DNA of 64,000 nt from Leifsonia sp. CL147 (GCF_900114565.1 NZ_FOTM01000002.1:124001-188000), one strand, 5' to 3'. Positions 24,792 through 33,381 are shown, counted from the first letter of the stretch. The notes: generated by a model not told the origin, from the sequence alone. A program made the numbers and translations.

Positions 24792-25141
24792 CGGCGCCCG
24801 CCGCCGGCGACTCTGCGCACGTCGACCGTTCCCCGCGTCAGCGGCAGGCGGCGCGCCCACTCCAGCGCCTCGTCCTCGCCGGCCGTCTGCAGCATCCAGA
24901 GACCCTCGACCCGGCCGGCCATCGAACCGGTGCCGGACGGGGCCGGTGGGATGCGGCTCAGGATGCGCTCCTCACCGTCGAAGCGGATGCGCGTGCCGGT
25001 ATCCGCGGGCTCCAGCGCCTCCGCGGCGAGCAGCACCCCGGCGCGCACGAGTTCCTGCTCGAAGCGGTCGAGCGCCGCCGGATCGTCGCACAGCGGCGCA
25101 GTGTCCCCGCCCTCGGCGAGTGCCATCAGCACGTAACGCAT
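24788..25141 (-). CDS. YCII-related protein lacking the DGPF motif
   Basis: A 117-residue YCII-like (dimeric alpha-beta barrel) protein: MRYVLMALAEGG at the start, the FEQELVRAGVLLAAEALEP helix, RIRFDGEE, then GLWMLQTAGEDEALEWARRLPL. In partners of ECF42 sigma factors the segment after the RFDG strand normally contains the motif DGPF; here that segment reads ILSRIPPAPSGTGSMAGR and the motif is absent. It is the first gene of the operon with the sigma factor (ATGA overlap). It may act on the sigma factor's signal, but no reaction is known. Confidence 0.85.
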   Translation of the reverse strand: MRYVLMALAEGGDTAPLCDDPAALDRFEQELVRAGVLLAAEALEPADTGTRIRFDGEERILSRIPPAPSGTGSMAGRVEGLWMLQTAGEDEALEWARRLPLTRGTVDVRRVAGGGRR

Positions 25142-25241
25142 GGTCCCATCCTCTCCTCGAAACGGATCCCCGTCACCGACACGTCGATCAGGAGGATGCC
25201 GTTTCGACGTGGATGTCGGTGGCGTGCGCTACAACGGAAGC

Positions 25242-25739
25242 ATGGCGATCCGCTATTGGATGGGCGTGGTGCAGCGCGACCACGTGCTGCGCGGCGTCGC
25301 CGGCGGCTTCGCCCAGGTCAACCACGGCGCGCGCGGTCCGCTGGAGTGGATGGGCGCAGCCGACGGTTTCGTGTACTACTCGCCGCGGGCCTCGTTCCCG
25401 GATGGCGAGCCGCTGAAGCAGTTCACCGCCGTCGGACGCGTGGCGGACGCCGAGGCGTTCCCGGTGACGCAGGGTCCGTCGATGAGCGGTCCGGCGTCCG
25501 ACTTCAGGCCCTGGCGGCGCCGGATCGAGTGGGACCATGACGCGGTGGCCATCCCGATCCGTCCGCTGCTGGGCTCGCTCGACTTCACCCGTGACCGGCC
25601 CGATTGGGGCTATCAGCTGCGCCGCGGGGTCATCGAGCTGTCGCGCCACGACTTCGAGCTGATCCGCCGGCAGATGCGGCCGTCACCCGGCGAAACCCGG
25701 CAGGGCCGCCCCGAGGCCCGCGTGACGATGGCCCGGTGA
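25242..25739 (+). CDS. EVE domain-containing protein
   Basis: A 165-residue EVE-domain protein: RYWMGVVQRDHVLRGVAGGFAQVNHG at the N-terminus, the KQFTAVGRV strand and the C-terminal YQLRRGVIELSRHDFELIRRQM. EVE domains have a PUA-like fold with an aromatic cage that binds modified bases in DNA or RNA; some are parts of restriction or toxin systems, but single-domain forms like this are often housekeeping. ATG 25242 follows CGGAAG. The gene is divergent from the YCII/ECF42 operon with ~100 bases between. Confidence 0.85.
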   Translation: MAIRYWMGVVQRDHVLRGVAGGFAQVNHGARGPLEWMGAADGFVYYSPRASFPDGEPLKQFTAVGRVADAEAFPVTQGPSMSGPASDFRPWRRRIEWDHDAVAIPIRPLLGSLDFTRDRPDWGYQLRRGVIELSRHDFELIRRQMRPSPGETRQGRPEARVTMAR

Positions 25740-25864
25740 CTCAGCCGACCGGTGCCGTTCCTTCCGCTCCGGCCGGCATCGCCGCTGCAGGACGACTCGG
25801 CGCGCCCGACGCTGTGACCGTCCTCCGAGCTCCCCGTCAGAACGGCCCGGCCGCACCGGAATGA
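25736..25864 (+). CDS. Possible small protein of 42 residues
   Basis: A GTG at 25736 overlaps the EVE stop codon (GTGA) and opens a frame of 42 residues rich in Ala, Pro and Gly, ending 44 bases before the DUF427 gene. The coupling is suggestive, but the composition has no recognisable motif and a chance frame in GC-rich DNA is likely. Confidence 0.2.
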   Translation: MTQPTGAVPSAPAGIAAAGRLGAPDAVTVLRAPRQNGPAAPE

Positions 25865-25907
25865 TCGGGCGCTCACGTAGGTTCGACTGAACAGGAGGTT
25901 TTATTCG

Positions 25908-26210
25908 ATGAAAGCCGTGCTGAACGACACCGTGATCGCCGAGGCCCCGCAGGAGGACCTCATCCATATCGAGGGCAACTGGTATTTTCCGCCGGCGAGC
26001 GTGAAGTCCGAGTACCTCGTCGAGAGCGACACGCCGTACACCTGTCCGTGGAAGGGCGAATGCCAATATTTCTCGGTGAAGTCCGGCGACGGCCTGCTGC
26101 AGGACCGCGCGTGGAGCTACCCGACCCCGTACCCGAGCTCGTTCGACCGGGTCGGCAAGGACTACAGCAACTACGTCGCGTTCTGGAAGGACGTCCGCGT
26201 CGTCGACTGA
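25908..26210 (+). CDS. DUF427 family protein
   Basis: A 100-residue protein of the DUF427 family: MKAVLNDTVIAEA at the start, the IEGNWYFPPASV strand, the highly conserved TPYTCPWKGECQYFSV block, and the AWSYPTPYPS and AFWKDVRVVD ends. These are small single-domain beta proteins, of no proven function, common in actinobacteria. ATG 25908 has a clear AGGAGG ten bases upstream. It appears to be transcribed alone. Confidence 0.9.
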   Translation: MKAVLNDTVIAEAPQEDLIHIEGNWYFPPASVKSEYLVESDTPYTCPWKGECQYFSVKSGDGLLQDRAWSYPTPYPSSFDRVGKDYSNYVAFWKDVRVVD

Positions 26211-26317
26211 CGACCTGATCGCCCTGCTCGCGCCACGAAAACGTGCGGCGTGAGCCACCGGGATCGGCGCGCCGCTACGGGTAGTCTGTTCGGGAACCAC
26301 CGATCGGGAGCAGAACC

Positions 26318-26917
26318 CTGAGCATCATCCTCGGATACGATCCGACCACCCTGCGCGAGCGCGTCGATCTGCGCGCTGCCGGCGAGCGTCTGGAGGAGCT
26401 GGGCAGTCTGCGCAGCCTGAGCGCCCTCAACGAGAAGGCCGTGCTGCTGCGGCTGCTGGGCCGGCTGGACGAGGCGTACGAGGTCGCGAACGAGGCCGTC
26501 CGGCAGGCACGCTTCACGGGCGACCGGGAGCAGCTGCTCGGTGCGCGCATCCGCCGGGCGCAGGTGCTGCAGTACCAGGGCAAGACCGATGAGGCCGTGG
26601 TGGAGCTGACGGGCTGCGTGGATGAGGCCCGCGGTCGCGAGTGGACCGGGCTGGAGGCGTTCGCCGTGCAGAGCCGCGGCAAGGTGCACTTCGACGCCGG
26701 CGATTACGAGAATGCGCTCGCGGACATGACGGCGGCCGTGTTCCTGCGGGAGAAGCTGGGCGCGTCGCCCGCAGAGATCCAGGCGGCCCTCACGGCCGTC
26801 GCGGTGGTGCAGTCGGCGCTGGAGGCGCAGCGCGCCTCGGCCTGGGCCCCGGGCTCCGGCTCCGGCTCGGAATCCCGCTCCGAGCCGAACGATGAGGGCG
26901 GCGGCGATCACGCGTAG
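26318..26917 (+). CDS. TPR-like protein, probable CTG start
   Basis: A helical repeat protein of about 199 residues. TPR-like helices are visible in LLRLLGRLDEAYEVANEAVRQA, LLGARIRRAQVLQYQGKTDEAV and AVQSRGKVHFDAGDYENALADM. The C-terminus is a Gly/Ser/Glu-rich tail. The open frame extends well upstream of the first GTG (26441) with good coding character (SIILGYDPTTLRERVDLRAAGERLEEL), and contains no ATG, GTG or TTG there. A CTG at 26318 lies seven bases after GGGAG and would give a start (M)SIILGYDP, so I take it as a rare CTG start. A GTG 26441 start would lose 41 residues. The partner is unknown. Confidence 0.65.
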   Translation: MSIILGYDPTTLRERVDLRAAGERLEELGSLRSLSALNEKAVLLRLLGRLDEAYEVANEAVRQARFTGDREQLLGARIRRAQVLQYQGKTDEAVVELTGCVDEARGREWTGLEAFAVQSRGKVHFDAGDYENALADMTAAVFLREKLGASPAEIQAALTAVAVVQSALEAQRASAWAPGSGSGSESRSEPNDEGGGDHA

Positions 26918-26965
26918 GATGCACGGCATGGAGGATCGGAGCACCCCGGAAGGGATCCGCCGCTG

Positions 26966-27463
26966 ATGGCAGAGTTGGACCGCGTGCGCCGATGGGCGGA
27001 GGCTCTCATCGCCCTCCATCTGGATCCGGCCGTGTGGACCTTCGGCTTCGACAACGCCAAGACGCGTGCCGGCCTGTGCAACTACACCTCGAAGCGGATC
27101 ACGGTCTCGCGCTACCTGGCCGGTCGCTACGAGGACGACGAGATCCACCAGATCCTGCTGCACGAGGTCGCTCACGCGCTCGCCGGGTCCCGTGCCGGGC
27201 ACGGGCCGCGCTGGCGGGCGATCGCCCTCGACCTCGGTTACGAGGGCACGCGGCTGCACGGCGGCGCGATCGCCGACGACCTGGCGCCCTGGGTGGGCAC
27301 CTGTCCGAACGGCCACACGCACTACCGCTATCGCAAGCCCGCCCGTGCGCTGGCATGCGGCGCGTGCAGCCGGCGGTTCGATGCGGCGAACCTGATCTCG
27401 TGGCAGCACCGCGAGGTCTCGCCGGCGCAGCGCCGGGTCGCCGCCGCGGCCGCGAACGAGTAG
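26966..27463 (+). CDS. SprT-like zinc metalloprotein
   Basis: A 165-residue SprT-like protein. The zinc-binding HExxH motif is in ILLHEVAHALAG near residues 71-82, preceded by NYTSKRITVSRYL, the family's conserved strand. The C-terminal half has a zinc ribbon-like part with cysteines in GTCPNGH and CGACSRRF. Eukaryotic SprT-like domains (Spartan) cleave DNA-protein crosslinks; bacterial SprT-like proteins are less studied. ATG 26966 has GAAGGGA upstream. It follows the TPR gene on the same strand by 48 bases. Confidence 0.88.
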   Translation: MAELDRVRRWAEALIALHLDPAVWTFGFDNAKTRAGLCNYTSKRITVSRYLAGRYEDDEIHQILLHEVAHALAGSRAGHGPRWRAIALDLGYEGTRLHGGAIADDLAPWVGTCPNGHTHYRYRKPARALACGACSRRFDAANLISWQHREVSPAQRRVAAAAANE

Positions 27464-27476
27464 CCGGGGCAGGACC

Positions 27477-28085
27477 TCAGGCGTGCTCGACGCTCAGCCG
27501 GGCATCGAGCGCATCCCGCGCCGCCGGCCACTCCTCCCGGAGGATCGAGTACACGGCGGTGTCGCGCCAGCTGCCGTCCGCGCGGCGCTGGGTGTGCCGC
27601 AGGATGCCTTCGAAGCTCGCGCCGATCCGGAGGATCGCGGCCCGGGACCGGTCGTTCACCACATCGGCCTGGAGCTTGACCCGCTCGAACCCGTGGTCGA
27701 ACGCCGTGCCCAGCAGCAGGCGCTTGGTCTCGGCATTCACCCGGGTGCCCCACACCTCGGGGGCGTAGGCCGTCCACCCGATGTGGGCCGACTCGTTCAC
27801 CAGGTCGAAGTCGCCGAGCGTGGTGGTGCCGACCAGGCGGTCCCCATCGCGGAGGACGACCGCGGTCACATTGCTCCGCTCCCAGTCGAGGTACCCGATG
27901 ACGAACGTGCGCCACTCCTCGTACGTGTCGCGGAACCCGGCCGGCCCCCCGCCCCAGCCGCCGGCGAACACTTCGGGGCGTCCGATGGCGTCGAAGAGGT
28001 CGGGAAGGTCGTCGAGGGTCAGCGCCCGCAGGCGCACCGTGGCGCCCTCCAGCTGGGCGTGCGGATCGGGCCGGTACGCAGTCAT
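27477..28085 (-). CDS. GNAT acetyltransferase, RimJ/RimL type
   Basis: A 202-residue acetyltransferase: VRLRALTLDDLPDLFDAIG at the N-terminus, LVGTTTLGDFDLVNESAHIGWTAYAPEVWGT in the middle, and the acetyl-CoA region VNAETKRLLLGTAFD, then VNDRSRAAILRIGASFEG, a strong RimJ/RimL signature. Relatives acetylate ribosomal protein N-termini or small amines; the substrate here is unknown. ATG 28085 is the natural start. It converges with the SprT-like gene and is divergent from the CGNR gene. Confidence 0.88.
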   Translation of the reverse strand: MTAYRPDPHAQLEGATVRLRALTLDDLPDLFDAIGRPEVFAGGWGGGPAGFRDTYEEWRTFVIGYLDWERSNVTAVVLRDGDRLVGTTTLGDFDLVNESAHIGWTAYAPEVWGTRVNAETKRLLLGTAFDHGFERVKLQADVVNDRSRAAILRIGASFEGILRHTQRRADGSWRDTAVYSILREEWPAARDALDARLSVEHA

Positions 28086-28139
28086 CCGCTCAGTATGCCA
28101 GGGCCACCCCGTCCATCCCCCTCCGATGCAACTGCCACT

Positions 28140-28763
28140 ATGGGTTACATGGCGACTTCAGCGATCCTCACCCGAGGCACCGGCCAATGGATGGAGCCCC
28201 ACGACGGACAGCGCTGGTGGTTCGACTCGGGCTCACTCGCCCTCGACTTCGCCTACACCGGCGGGCTGGACGACGAGTTCGGCGAGTGGCGGACCGTCCG
28301 CGACGCGTCCGGTCTCAACGACTGGCTGGCCGAGCGCTTCCCCGAGGTCGCGCCGACCGCCGGCGAGCGCGAGTTCCGCGACGCCCGCGCCCTTCGGTCG
28401 GCGCTCGGCCGGCTGGCGCGTCAGGCGAGCCAGGGCGAGCTCCTGTCGCCCGACGACGTGGATGTGGTGAACCTGTTCGCGGCGACGCCCGACATCCCTC
28501 CGGTCCTCGCCGGCGGCGGCCGCCAGGCCGGACGCACGAAGGCGCGTCCGCACCAGGCGCTCGGCTCCATCGCCCGCGACGCCGTCCACGTCTTCGGCCC
28601 CGACGTCGACGGCCGCATCCGGGAGTGCTCCGCCGACGACTGCCGCCTGGTGTACCTGGACACCTCGCGCGGCGGCACCCGGCGCTGGTGCTCGATGCAG
28701 CGCTGCGGCAACCGCGCCAAGGTGCGAGCCCACCGGGCTCGCACGGCCCGAGCCGCACACTGA
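28140..28763 (+). CDS. CGNR zinc finger (ABATE domain) regulator
   Basis: A 207-residue protein with an N-terminal ABATE domain (GSLALDFAYTGG, WLAERF, REFRDARALRSALGRL) and a C-terminal CGNR zinc finger: ECSADDCRLVYLDTSRGGTRRWCSMQRCGNRAKVRAHRAR, with four Cys. Members are predicted transcription regulators that bind DNA through the zinc finger and sense a ligand through ABATE. ATG 28140 and ATG 28149 are both possible; neither has a clear ribosome binding site. Only ~55 bases separate it from the divergent GNAT gene. Confidence 0.85.
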   Translation: MGYMATSAILTRGTGQWMEPHDGQRWWFDSGSLALDFAYTGGLDDEFGEWRTVRDASGLNDWLAERFPEVAPTAGEREFRDARALRSALGRLARQASQGELLSPDDVDVVNLFAATPDIPPVLAGGGRQAGRTKARPHQALGSIARDAVHVFGPDVDGRIRECSADDCRLVYLDTSRGGTRRWCSMQRCGNRAKVRAHRARTARAAH

Positions 28764-28844
28764 CGCCCCCACGGCACGCACCCTCAAACACCGCGCCGCG
28801 CCACGGCACGCCCGCAGCCCGCCGCAGCGCGCCACAATAGAGGG

Positions 28845-29606
28845 ATGCCGCGTTCCGTCGACCTCAACAGCGACCTGGGCGAGTCCTTCGGCGCCTGGAC
28901 GATGGGCGACGACGCCGCCCTGCTGCGGATCGTCTCCAGCGCCAACGTGGCGTGCGGCTTCCACGCGGGGGACCCCTCCACGATGCTCGCGACCTGCCGG
29001 GAGGCCGCGGCGAACGGCGTCACCGTCGGCGCCCACGTCTCGTACCGCGACCTGCCGGGTTTCGGCCGCCGCAGCATGGACGTGCCGGCCGGAGAGCTGC
29101 GGGACGAGGTCCTCTACCAGCTCGCCGCGCTGGCCGGCCTCGCCCGCGTCGCCGGAACGGCCGTCCGCTACGTCAAGCCGCACGGCGCCCTGTACAACCG
29201 CATCGTGCGGGACGCGGCCCAGGCGCGAGCGGTGGTGGACGCGGTGGTCGCGTTCGACCCGTCGCTCCCGCTGCTCGGGCTGGCCGGGTCGGAGGTGGAA
29301 CGCGCCGCCGCGGATGCCGGGCTGCGCTTCGTGCGTGAAGCGTTCGTCGACCGCGGCTACCGGGCCGACGGGACGCTCGTCCCGCGCACCGATCCCGGCG
29401 CCCTGCTCGCGGACGCGTCCGAGATCGCCGGGCGTGCCGTCCGCATGGTGACCGAAGGGACCGTCGACGCCGTCGACGGCACGGCCGTCCGCCTCGAGGT
29501 CGACTCGCTGTGCGTCCACGGCGACACTCCGGGAGCGGTGGCGATGGCGCGCGCGGTTCGCAGCGCGCTGGCCGCAGCGGCCATCCAGGTGGAGCCGTTC
29601 GTATGA
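28845..29606 (+). CDS. pxpA: 5-oxoprolinase subunit A
   Basis: A 253-residue LamB/YcsF protein, the metal-dependent subunit of the prokaryotic 5-oxoprolinase, which hydrolyses 5-oxoproline to glutamate using ATP. Characteristic motifs are [52 protein letters not shown] and CVHGDTPGA. The length is normal for PxpA. pxpB follows with a four-base ATGA overlap and pxpC with another, forming a compact operon that clears 5-oxoproline, a damage product of glutamine and glutamate. No transporter gene is present here. Confidence 0.95.
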   Translation: MPRSVDLNSDLGESFGAWTMGDDAALLRIVSSANVACGFHAGDPSTMLATCREAAANGVTVGAHVSYRDLPGFGRRSMDVPAGELRDEVLYQLAALAGLARVAGTAVRYVKPHGALYNRIVRDAAQARAVVDAVVAFDPSLPLLGLAGSEVERAAADAGLRFVREAFVDRGYRADGTLVPRTDPGALLADASEIAGRAVRMVTEGTVDAVDGTAVRLEVDSLCVHGDTPGAVAMARAVRSALAAAAIQVEPFV

Positions 29607-30217
29607 CGCGCCGGATCCTGCCGCTCGGCGACCACGCGCTGCTCGTGGAGCTGGACGACCTGGATGCCGTGCTCGGCCTGTTCCGCGGCCTCGACGCCAC
29701 GCGGCCGGAGGGAGTGGTGGACCTGGTGCCCGCCGCCCGGACGATCGCGGTCCTCGTGGAGCCGCGCATCCTCCCGCTCAGCTCGGCCCGCTCCTGGGTC
29801 GAGCGCGCCGCTCCGCTCGACGTGGATGCGACGCACGACCGCCTGGTCGAGCTCGAGGTCGCGTACGACGGCGAGGACCTGGCCGAGGCCGCGCGGCTCA
29901 CCGGTCGCACCCCGGCCGAGCTGGTCGCCTTCCACACCGGTTCGACCTGGCGCGTCGCCTTCGGCGGCTTCGCGCCCGGATTCGCCTACCTGGCGACCGA
30001 CCGGCCCCTCGACGTGCCCCGCCGGGACACTCCGCGGACCGCCGTGCCTCCCGGTTCGGTCGGGCTGGCCGGCGCTTTCAGCGGTGTGTATCCGCGCTCG
30101 AGCCCGGGCGGCTGGCAGCTGATCGGGCGGACGGATGCGGTGCTCTGGGACGAGACGGCGGATCCACCCGCTCTGTTGCGGCCGGGAACCGTCGTCCGCT
30201 TCCGGGAGGCGCCGTGA
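29603..30217 (+). CDS. pxpB: 5-oxoprolinase subunit B
   Basis: A 204-residue KipI-like protein. Conserved blocks are [10 protein letters not shown] near the start, [24 protein letters not shown] and the [26 protein letters not shown] stretch. It binds PxpC and phosphorylates 5-oxoproline in the PxpABC complex; some Bacillus homologues were first described as kinase inhibitors (KipI). It overlaps pxpA and pxpC by four bases each. Confidence 0.95.
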   Translation: MTRRILPLGDHALLVELDDLDAVLGLFRGLDATRPEGVVDLVPAARTIAVLVEPRILPLSSARSWVERAAPLDVDATHDRLVELEVAYDGEDLAEAARLTGRTPAELVAFHTGSTWRVAFGGFAPGFAYLATDRPLDVPRRDTPRTAVPPGSVGLAGAFSGVYPRSSPGGWQLIGRTDAVLWDETADPPALLRPGTVVRFREAP

Positions 30218-31128
30218 GCGGCCTCCGCGTGCTCCGTCCCGGCCCCCTGGCGCTGGTGCAGGACCTGGGCCGGCCGGGCTTCGCCGCCGTGGGTGTCGGA
30301 CGCTCGGGCGCCCTCGACCGCGGCGCTCTCCGGCTGGGCAACCGCCTCCTCGGCAACCCCGAGAGCGATGCCGGCATCGAGGTGCTGCTGGGCGGCTTCG
30401 AGGCGCGCTTCGAACAGGACACCTGGTTCGCCGTCACGGGAGCGACCGGCCGGCTGCTGCTCGACGGCCGATCCATGGATGCGCACACCGCCGTCCATGC
30501 CGGCGCCGGTCAGGTTCTCCGCATCGGGACGGCCACCTCCGGAGTGCGCTGGTACCTGACCGTTCGCGGAGGCGTCGCCGTCGTGCCGGTGCTCGGCTCC
30601 CGCTCGCGCGACACCCTCGCGGGCCTCGGCCCCGCACCGCTGCGAGCGGGCGACCTGATCCCGCTCGGCGCGCATCCGGGAACCGATCTGCCGCTGCTCG
30701 ACTTCGTTCCGGTGGCCGAGCCGGCGATGGATGCGGTGGAAGTCCGCGCGCACCGCGGCCCGCGCGCCGACTGGTTCACCGAGGCGGCGCTGGAGGCGTT
30801 CTTCACCGACGAGTGGCGCGCCGGCGCGGAGAGCGACCGCATCGGCGTCCGGCTGGACCCCCCGCAGTCTCCCTCGCATGCCGCCCATGCCACGCGTTCG
30901 CCCGCGGTCGCGTCAGCGTTGATCGAGCGCGCCGTGAACCGGGAGCTGCCGAGCGAGCCCATGGTGGCGGGCGCCGTGCAGGTCTCGCCGGACGGCCGGC
31001 CCACGGTGCTGCTGGCCGACCATCCCGTCACCGGCGGCTACCCGGTGATCGCCGTCGTCTCCGACGCCACACTCGACCTCTTCGCGCAGCTCCGTCCCGG
31101 CCAGCCGGTGACGTTCCGCCACGCCTGA
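30214..31128 (+). CDS. pxpC: 5-oxoprolinase subunit C
   Basis: A 304-residue KipA/PxpC protein: LRPGPLALVQDLGRPGFAAVGV at the N-terminus, GALDRGALRLGNRLLGN, GGVAVVPVLGSRSRDTLAGLG and the C-terminal VTGGYPVIAVVSDATLDLFAQLRPGQPV are all standard for this subunit. With PxpB it makes the ATP-using part of 5-oxoprolinase. Start GTG 30214 overlaps the pxpB stop. The next gene, an antitoxin, begins 71 bases later with its own candidate control site. Confidence 0.95.
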   Translation: MSGLRVLRPGPLALVQDLGRPGFAAVGVGRSGALDRGALRLGNRLLGNPESDAGIEVLLGGFEARFEQDTWFAVTGATGRLLLDGRSMDAHTAVHAGAGQVLRIGTATSGVRWYLTVRGGVAVVPVLGSRSRDTLAGLGPAPLRAGDLIPLGAHPGTDLPLLDFVPVAEPAMDAVEVRAHRGPRADWFTEAALEAFFTDEWRAGAESDRIGVRLDPPQSPSHAAHATRSPAVASALIERAVNRELPSEPMVAGAVQVSPDGRPTVLLADHPVTGGYPVIAVVSDATLDLFAQLRPGQPVTFRHA

Positions 31129-31143
31129 GGGCCCGAGAAGGGT

Positions 31144-31158
31144 AATTCGAGGGGAATT
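31144..31158. promoter_or_regulatory. Candidate autoregulatory operator of the toxin-antitoxin pair
   Basis: A perfect inverted repeat AATTC, GAGGG, GAATT lies 41 bases before the antitoxin ATG. It is AT-rich for this genome and sits where antitoxins of this class bind to repress their own operon. Binding is inferred. Confidence 0.45.
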
Positions 31159-31199
31159 TGTGGTTCCTGCCTGGGGTAACTGCGCGGTACCATTGCTTC

Positions 31200-31580
31200 A
31201 TGGCCAGCATTACGACAACGTCCCAGCACGCCTCTACGGCGCGGATGGACTCGCACGACATCGCGCGGGTCCTCGTCGCCGGACTCGGCCCGACGCTGGT
31301 CGCTGCGATGACCGGGTCCAAGGACCGGAAGCTGCCAGCGAAGTGGGCGAAGCCGGATGGTCCCACTCCGCGGAATGAGTTCCTGAACCGACTTCAGCTC
31401 GGACACCGAGCGTGGGCCAGCCTGGTGCTGGCGGAGAATGCGCACGTGGCCCGGTCCTGGTTCATCGGGGGCAACCCGCTCCTTCAGGAAGCCACCCCGA
31501 TCACCGCGATCCGCGAGGGGCGGGGCGCCGAGGTGATGGCTGCGGTCGAGGCGTTTCTCGCCGGCTCCCAGGACGCGTGA
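31200..31580 (+). CDS. Xre/MbcA/ParS-type antitoxin
   Basis: A 126-residue antitoxin of the Xre/MbcA/ParS type. The C-terminal part (WFIGGNPLLQEATPITAIREGRGAEVMAAVEAFLAG) is the DUF2384 toxin-binding region, while the N-terminal half is helical, in the position of the DNA-binding domain of related antitoxins. In relatives such as mycobacterial MbcA, the antitoxin covers the active site of a RES toxin and represses its own promoter. ATG 31200 was preferred to GTG 31158, which lies at the end of the inverted repeat. The toxin gene overlaps its stop by four bases (GTGA). Confidence 0.88.
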   Translation: MASITTTSQHASTARMDSHDIARVLVAGLGPTLVAAMTGSKDRKLPAKWAKPDGPTPRNEFLNRLQLGHRAWASLVLAENAHVARSWFIGGNPLLQEATPITAIREGRGAEVMAAVEAFLAGSQDA

Positions 31581-32350
31581 TCCTCGACGCGGGCGCTCGC
31601 ACCTGCGCGGAGACCGGACTGCGCCTCCTCCCCGTGGAAGGTGACCGGATGTTCCGCGTCGCGCCCACTCGCTACAACGCAATCTCTGCTCCCGCACGCA
31701 CGGGCACAGAGCCCCGCCATCAGTGGGGCCGCTTCGACTCCCCGGGCCTCACCCTCTACGCGGCCCAGACGCCGGAGACCGCGTACGCCGAGGTTCTGTC
31801 CCCGTTCAAGCGCCCGCTCGGCGCCGACGACCCTTTGGCAGCGGACGCTAGAGCCATCGGGATGTCGCGCGACGACTTCCTCGAGGTGATCGCAGACGAA
31901 TGGGCGGCGAGTTCTTTCATGGGTGTTGGGGCAGTGCCCGCTTCATGGCGACACGATCGAGGGATGTGCGTGATCCACGCCGAGCCTGGAGGCTGGTGGA
32001 TCGACGTCGACCACCCCGACACGATCTCCAGCCTGGAGGTGGCGATGGAGGCACTCCTGGTGGAGGAGGGTGTCACCACCCTCACAACGGCGGTCCTCGA
32101 AGGCGAGAACCGACGGATAACGACCACCGTCGGGGAGCTGCTTCGCCGCGTCGAACTCGACGACGGGACCCGGGCCCGCGGGCTGCAGTTCCACAGCAAG
32201 CACGGCGGGGCGTGGTGTCGCGCAGTCTGGCTTCCCGGGCCGGGCGACGGCTGGAGCGCTGACCTCACGGCTCTCTCACCCGATCGGATTCTCGTCTCGG
32301 ACGAGGCCTTGGCCCGCGCGTGCGAGCGGTTCCGTATCCGGGCGTTCTAG
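31577..32350 (+). CDS. RES-domain toxin (NAD-degrading family)
   Basis: A 257-residue RES-family protein. The start of the domain is MFRVAPTRYNAISAPARTG, followed by WGRFDSPGLTLYAAQTPETAYAEVL, which contains the Arg and the Glu of the family name; the C-terminal half includes ARGLQFHSKHGGAWCRAVW. RES toxins such as MbcT and Res degrade NAD+ by phosphorolysis or hydrolysis and stop growth. It is somewhat longer than MbcT, with an extended middle. It is translated by coupling from the antitoxin gene (GTGA). The specific activity is inferred from the family. Confidence 0.88.
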   Translation: MILDAGARTCAETGLRLLPVEGDRMFRVAPTRYNAISAPARTGTEPRHQWGRFDSPGLTLYAAQTPETAYAEVLSPFKRPLGADDPLAADARAIGMSRDDFLEVIADEWAASSFMGVGAVPASWRHDRGMCVIHAEPGGWWIDVDHPDTISSLEVAMEALLVEEGVTTLTTAVLEGENRRITTTVGELLRRVELDDGTRARGLQFHSKHGGAWCRAVWLPGPGDGWSADLTALSPDRILVSDEALARACERFRIRAF

Positions 32351-32369
32351 TCCTAGCCAGAGCGACCCC

Positions 32370-33251
32370 TCACTCGCGCCGCGTGCCCGTCTGGAAGATG
32401 CTGCGCGCGGGCGCCGGCGACGGCACGCTGGTCGCGTCGGTCACGATCGGCGCGCCGGCGGCGAAGGTCCGCAACTCCTCGCCCGCCACGGCCTTCGCGG
32501 GATGCGGACCGCTCGCCAGCAGCCGCGGCAGCCACTCCAGCGGCAGCGGCGCGTCCGAGCCGACCAGCACGACGTTCCCGAACCGGCGGCCCTTCAGCAC
32601 CTGCGTCTCGGCGAGCGCGGCGACATGCCCGACGACCGCGCCGAGCGTCGAGACCTGGCTGCGCGCGAAGCTGAGCGGCGGTCCGTCCGCGACGTTGACC
32701 AGGACGATCCCGTCCGGCTTCAGCAGCGACACGGCCGACCGGTAGAACTCCATGCTCGTCACGTGCGCCGGCGTACGCGACCCGCTGAAGATGTCCACCA
32801 CGAGCAGGTCGACCGACCCCCGCAGCCCCGCGGGCAGCTTGCCGACCACCTCGCGGGCGTCACCGTGGCGGATGCGGATCTGCGCGTAGCGGGGGAGCGG
32901 CAGCTGCTCGCGCACCAGGTCCACCAGCCGGCTCTCCAGCTCCACGACCTGCTGCCGCGAGCCCGGCCGGGTGTACGCGATGTAGCGGGGGAGGGTCAGC
33001 GCGCCGGCGCCGAGATGCACGGCGGTGATCGGCTGGCCCGGTTCGCCGATGAGGTCGATCACGTTGCCCATGCGCTGGACGTACTCGAAGAACAGCTGCG
33101 ACGGGTCGTCCAGGTTCACGTGGGACTGCGGCGTTCCATCCACCACCAGCTGATAGGCGCCGGGAACGAAGCGGTCCGGCTCCACCGTCGCCAGATAGCC
33201 GCTCTCGGCGAGGGTGACCGACGGGTTCTGCCGGGCCGGATTCTGGGGCAC
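32370..33251 (-). CDS. Spermidine synthase-like methyltransferase-fold protein
   Basis: A 293-residue protein with the Rossmann fold of spermidine synthases: FFEYVQRMGNVIDLI, then VHLGAGALTLPRYIAYTRPG, QQVVELESRLVDLVREQLPL, RIRHGDAREVV and LLVVDIFSGSRTPAHVTSMEFY. These match the nucleotide-binding segments. Like many actinobacterial SpeE-like proteins it lacks an obvious polyamine-binding motif, so true spermidine synthase activity is doubtful. The ATG at 33251 is a natural start. It is convergent with the RES toxin (19 bases apart) and divergent from the membrane gene at 33382. Confidence 0.75.
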   Translation of the reverse strand: MPQNPARQNPSVTLAESGYLATVEPDRFVPGAYQLVVDGTPQSHVNLDDPSQLFFEYVQRMGNVIDLIGEPGQPITAVHLGAGALTLPRYIAYTRPGSRQQVVELESRLVDLVREQLPLPRYAQIRIRHGDAREVVGKLPAGLRGSVDLLVVDIFSGSRTPAHVTSMEFYRSAVSLLKPDGIVLVNVADGPPLSFARSQVSTLGAVVGHVAALAETQVLKGRRFGNVVLVGSDAPLPLEWLPRLLASGPHPAKAVAGEELRTFAAGAPIVTDATSVPSPAPARSIFQTGTRRE

Positions 33252-33381
33252 ATCGGCAGCCTAGCCGCGCGCGCTCCACCCGATCTCCACCCGGCCTCCA
33301 CCTGTGGATGGTGCCCTCGCCGCCGCACACCCGCGACGCTGGATGTCGTGGCCGGGAACCCGGCCGGAAAGGTTGAGAGCG

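Noticed and set aside
26928-26966. A 12-codon frame ending at the SprT-like start
   Set aside because: The SprT-like gene has its own ribosome site and the mini-frame has a poor one.
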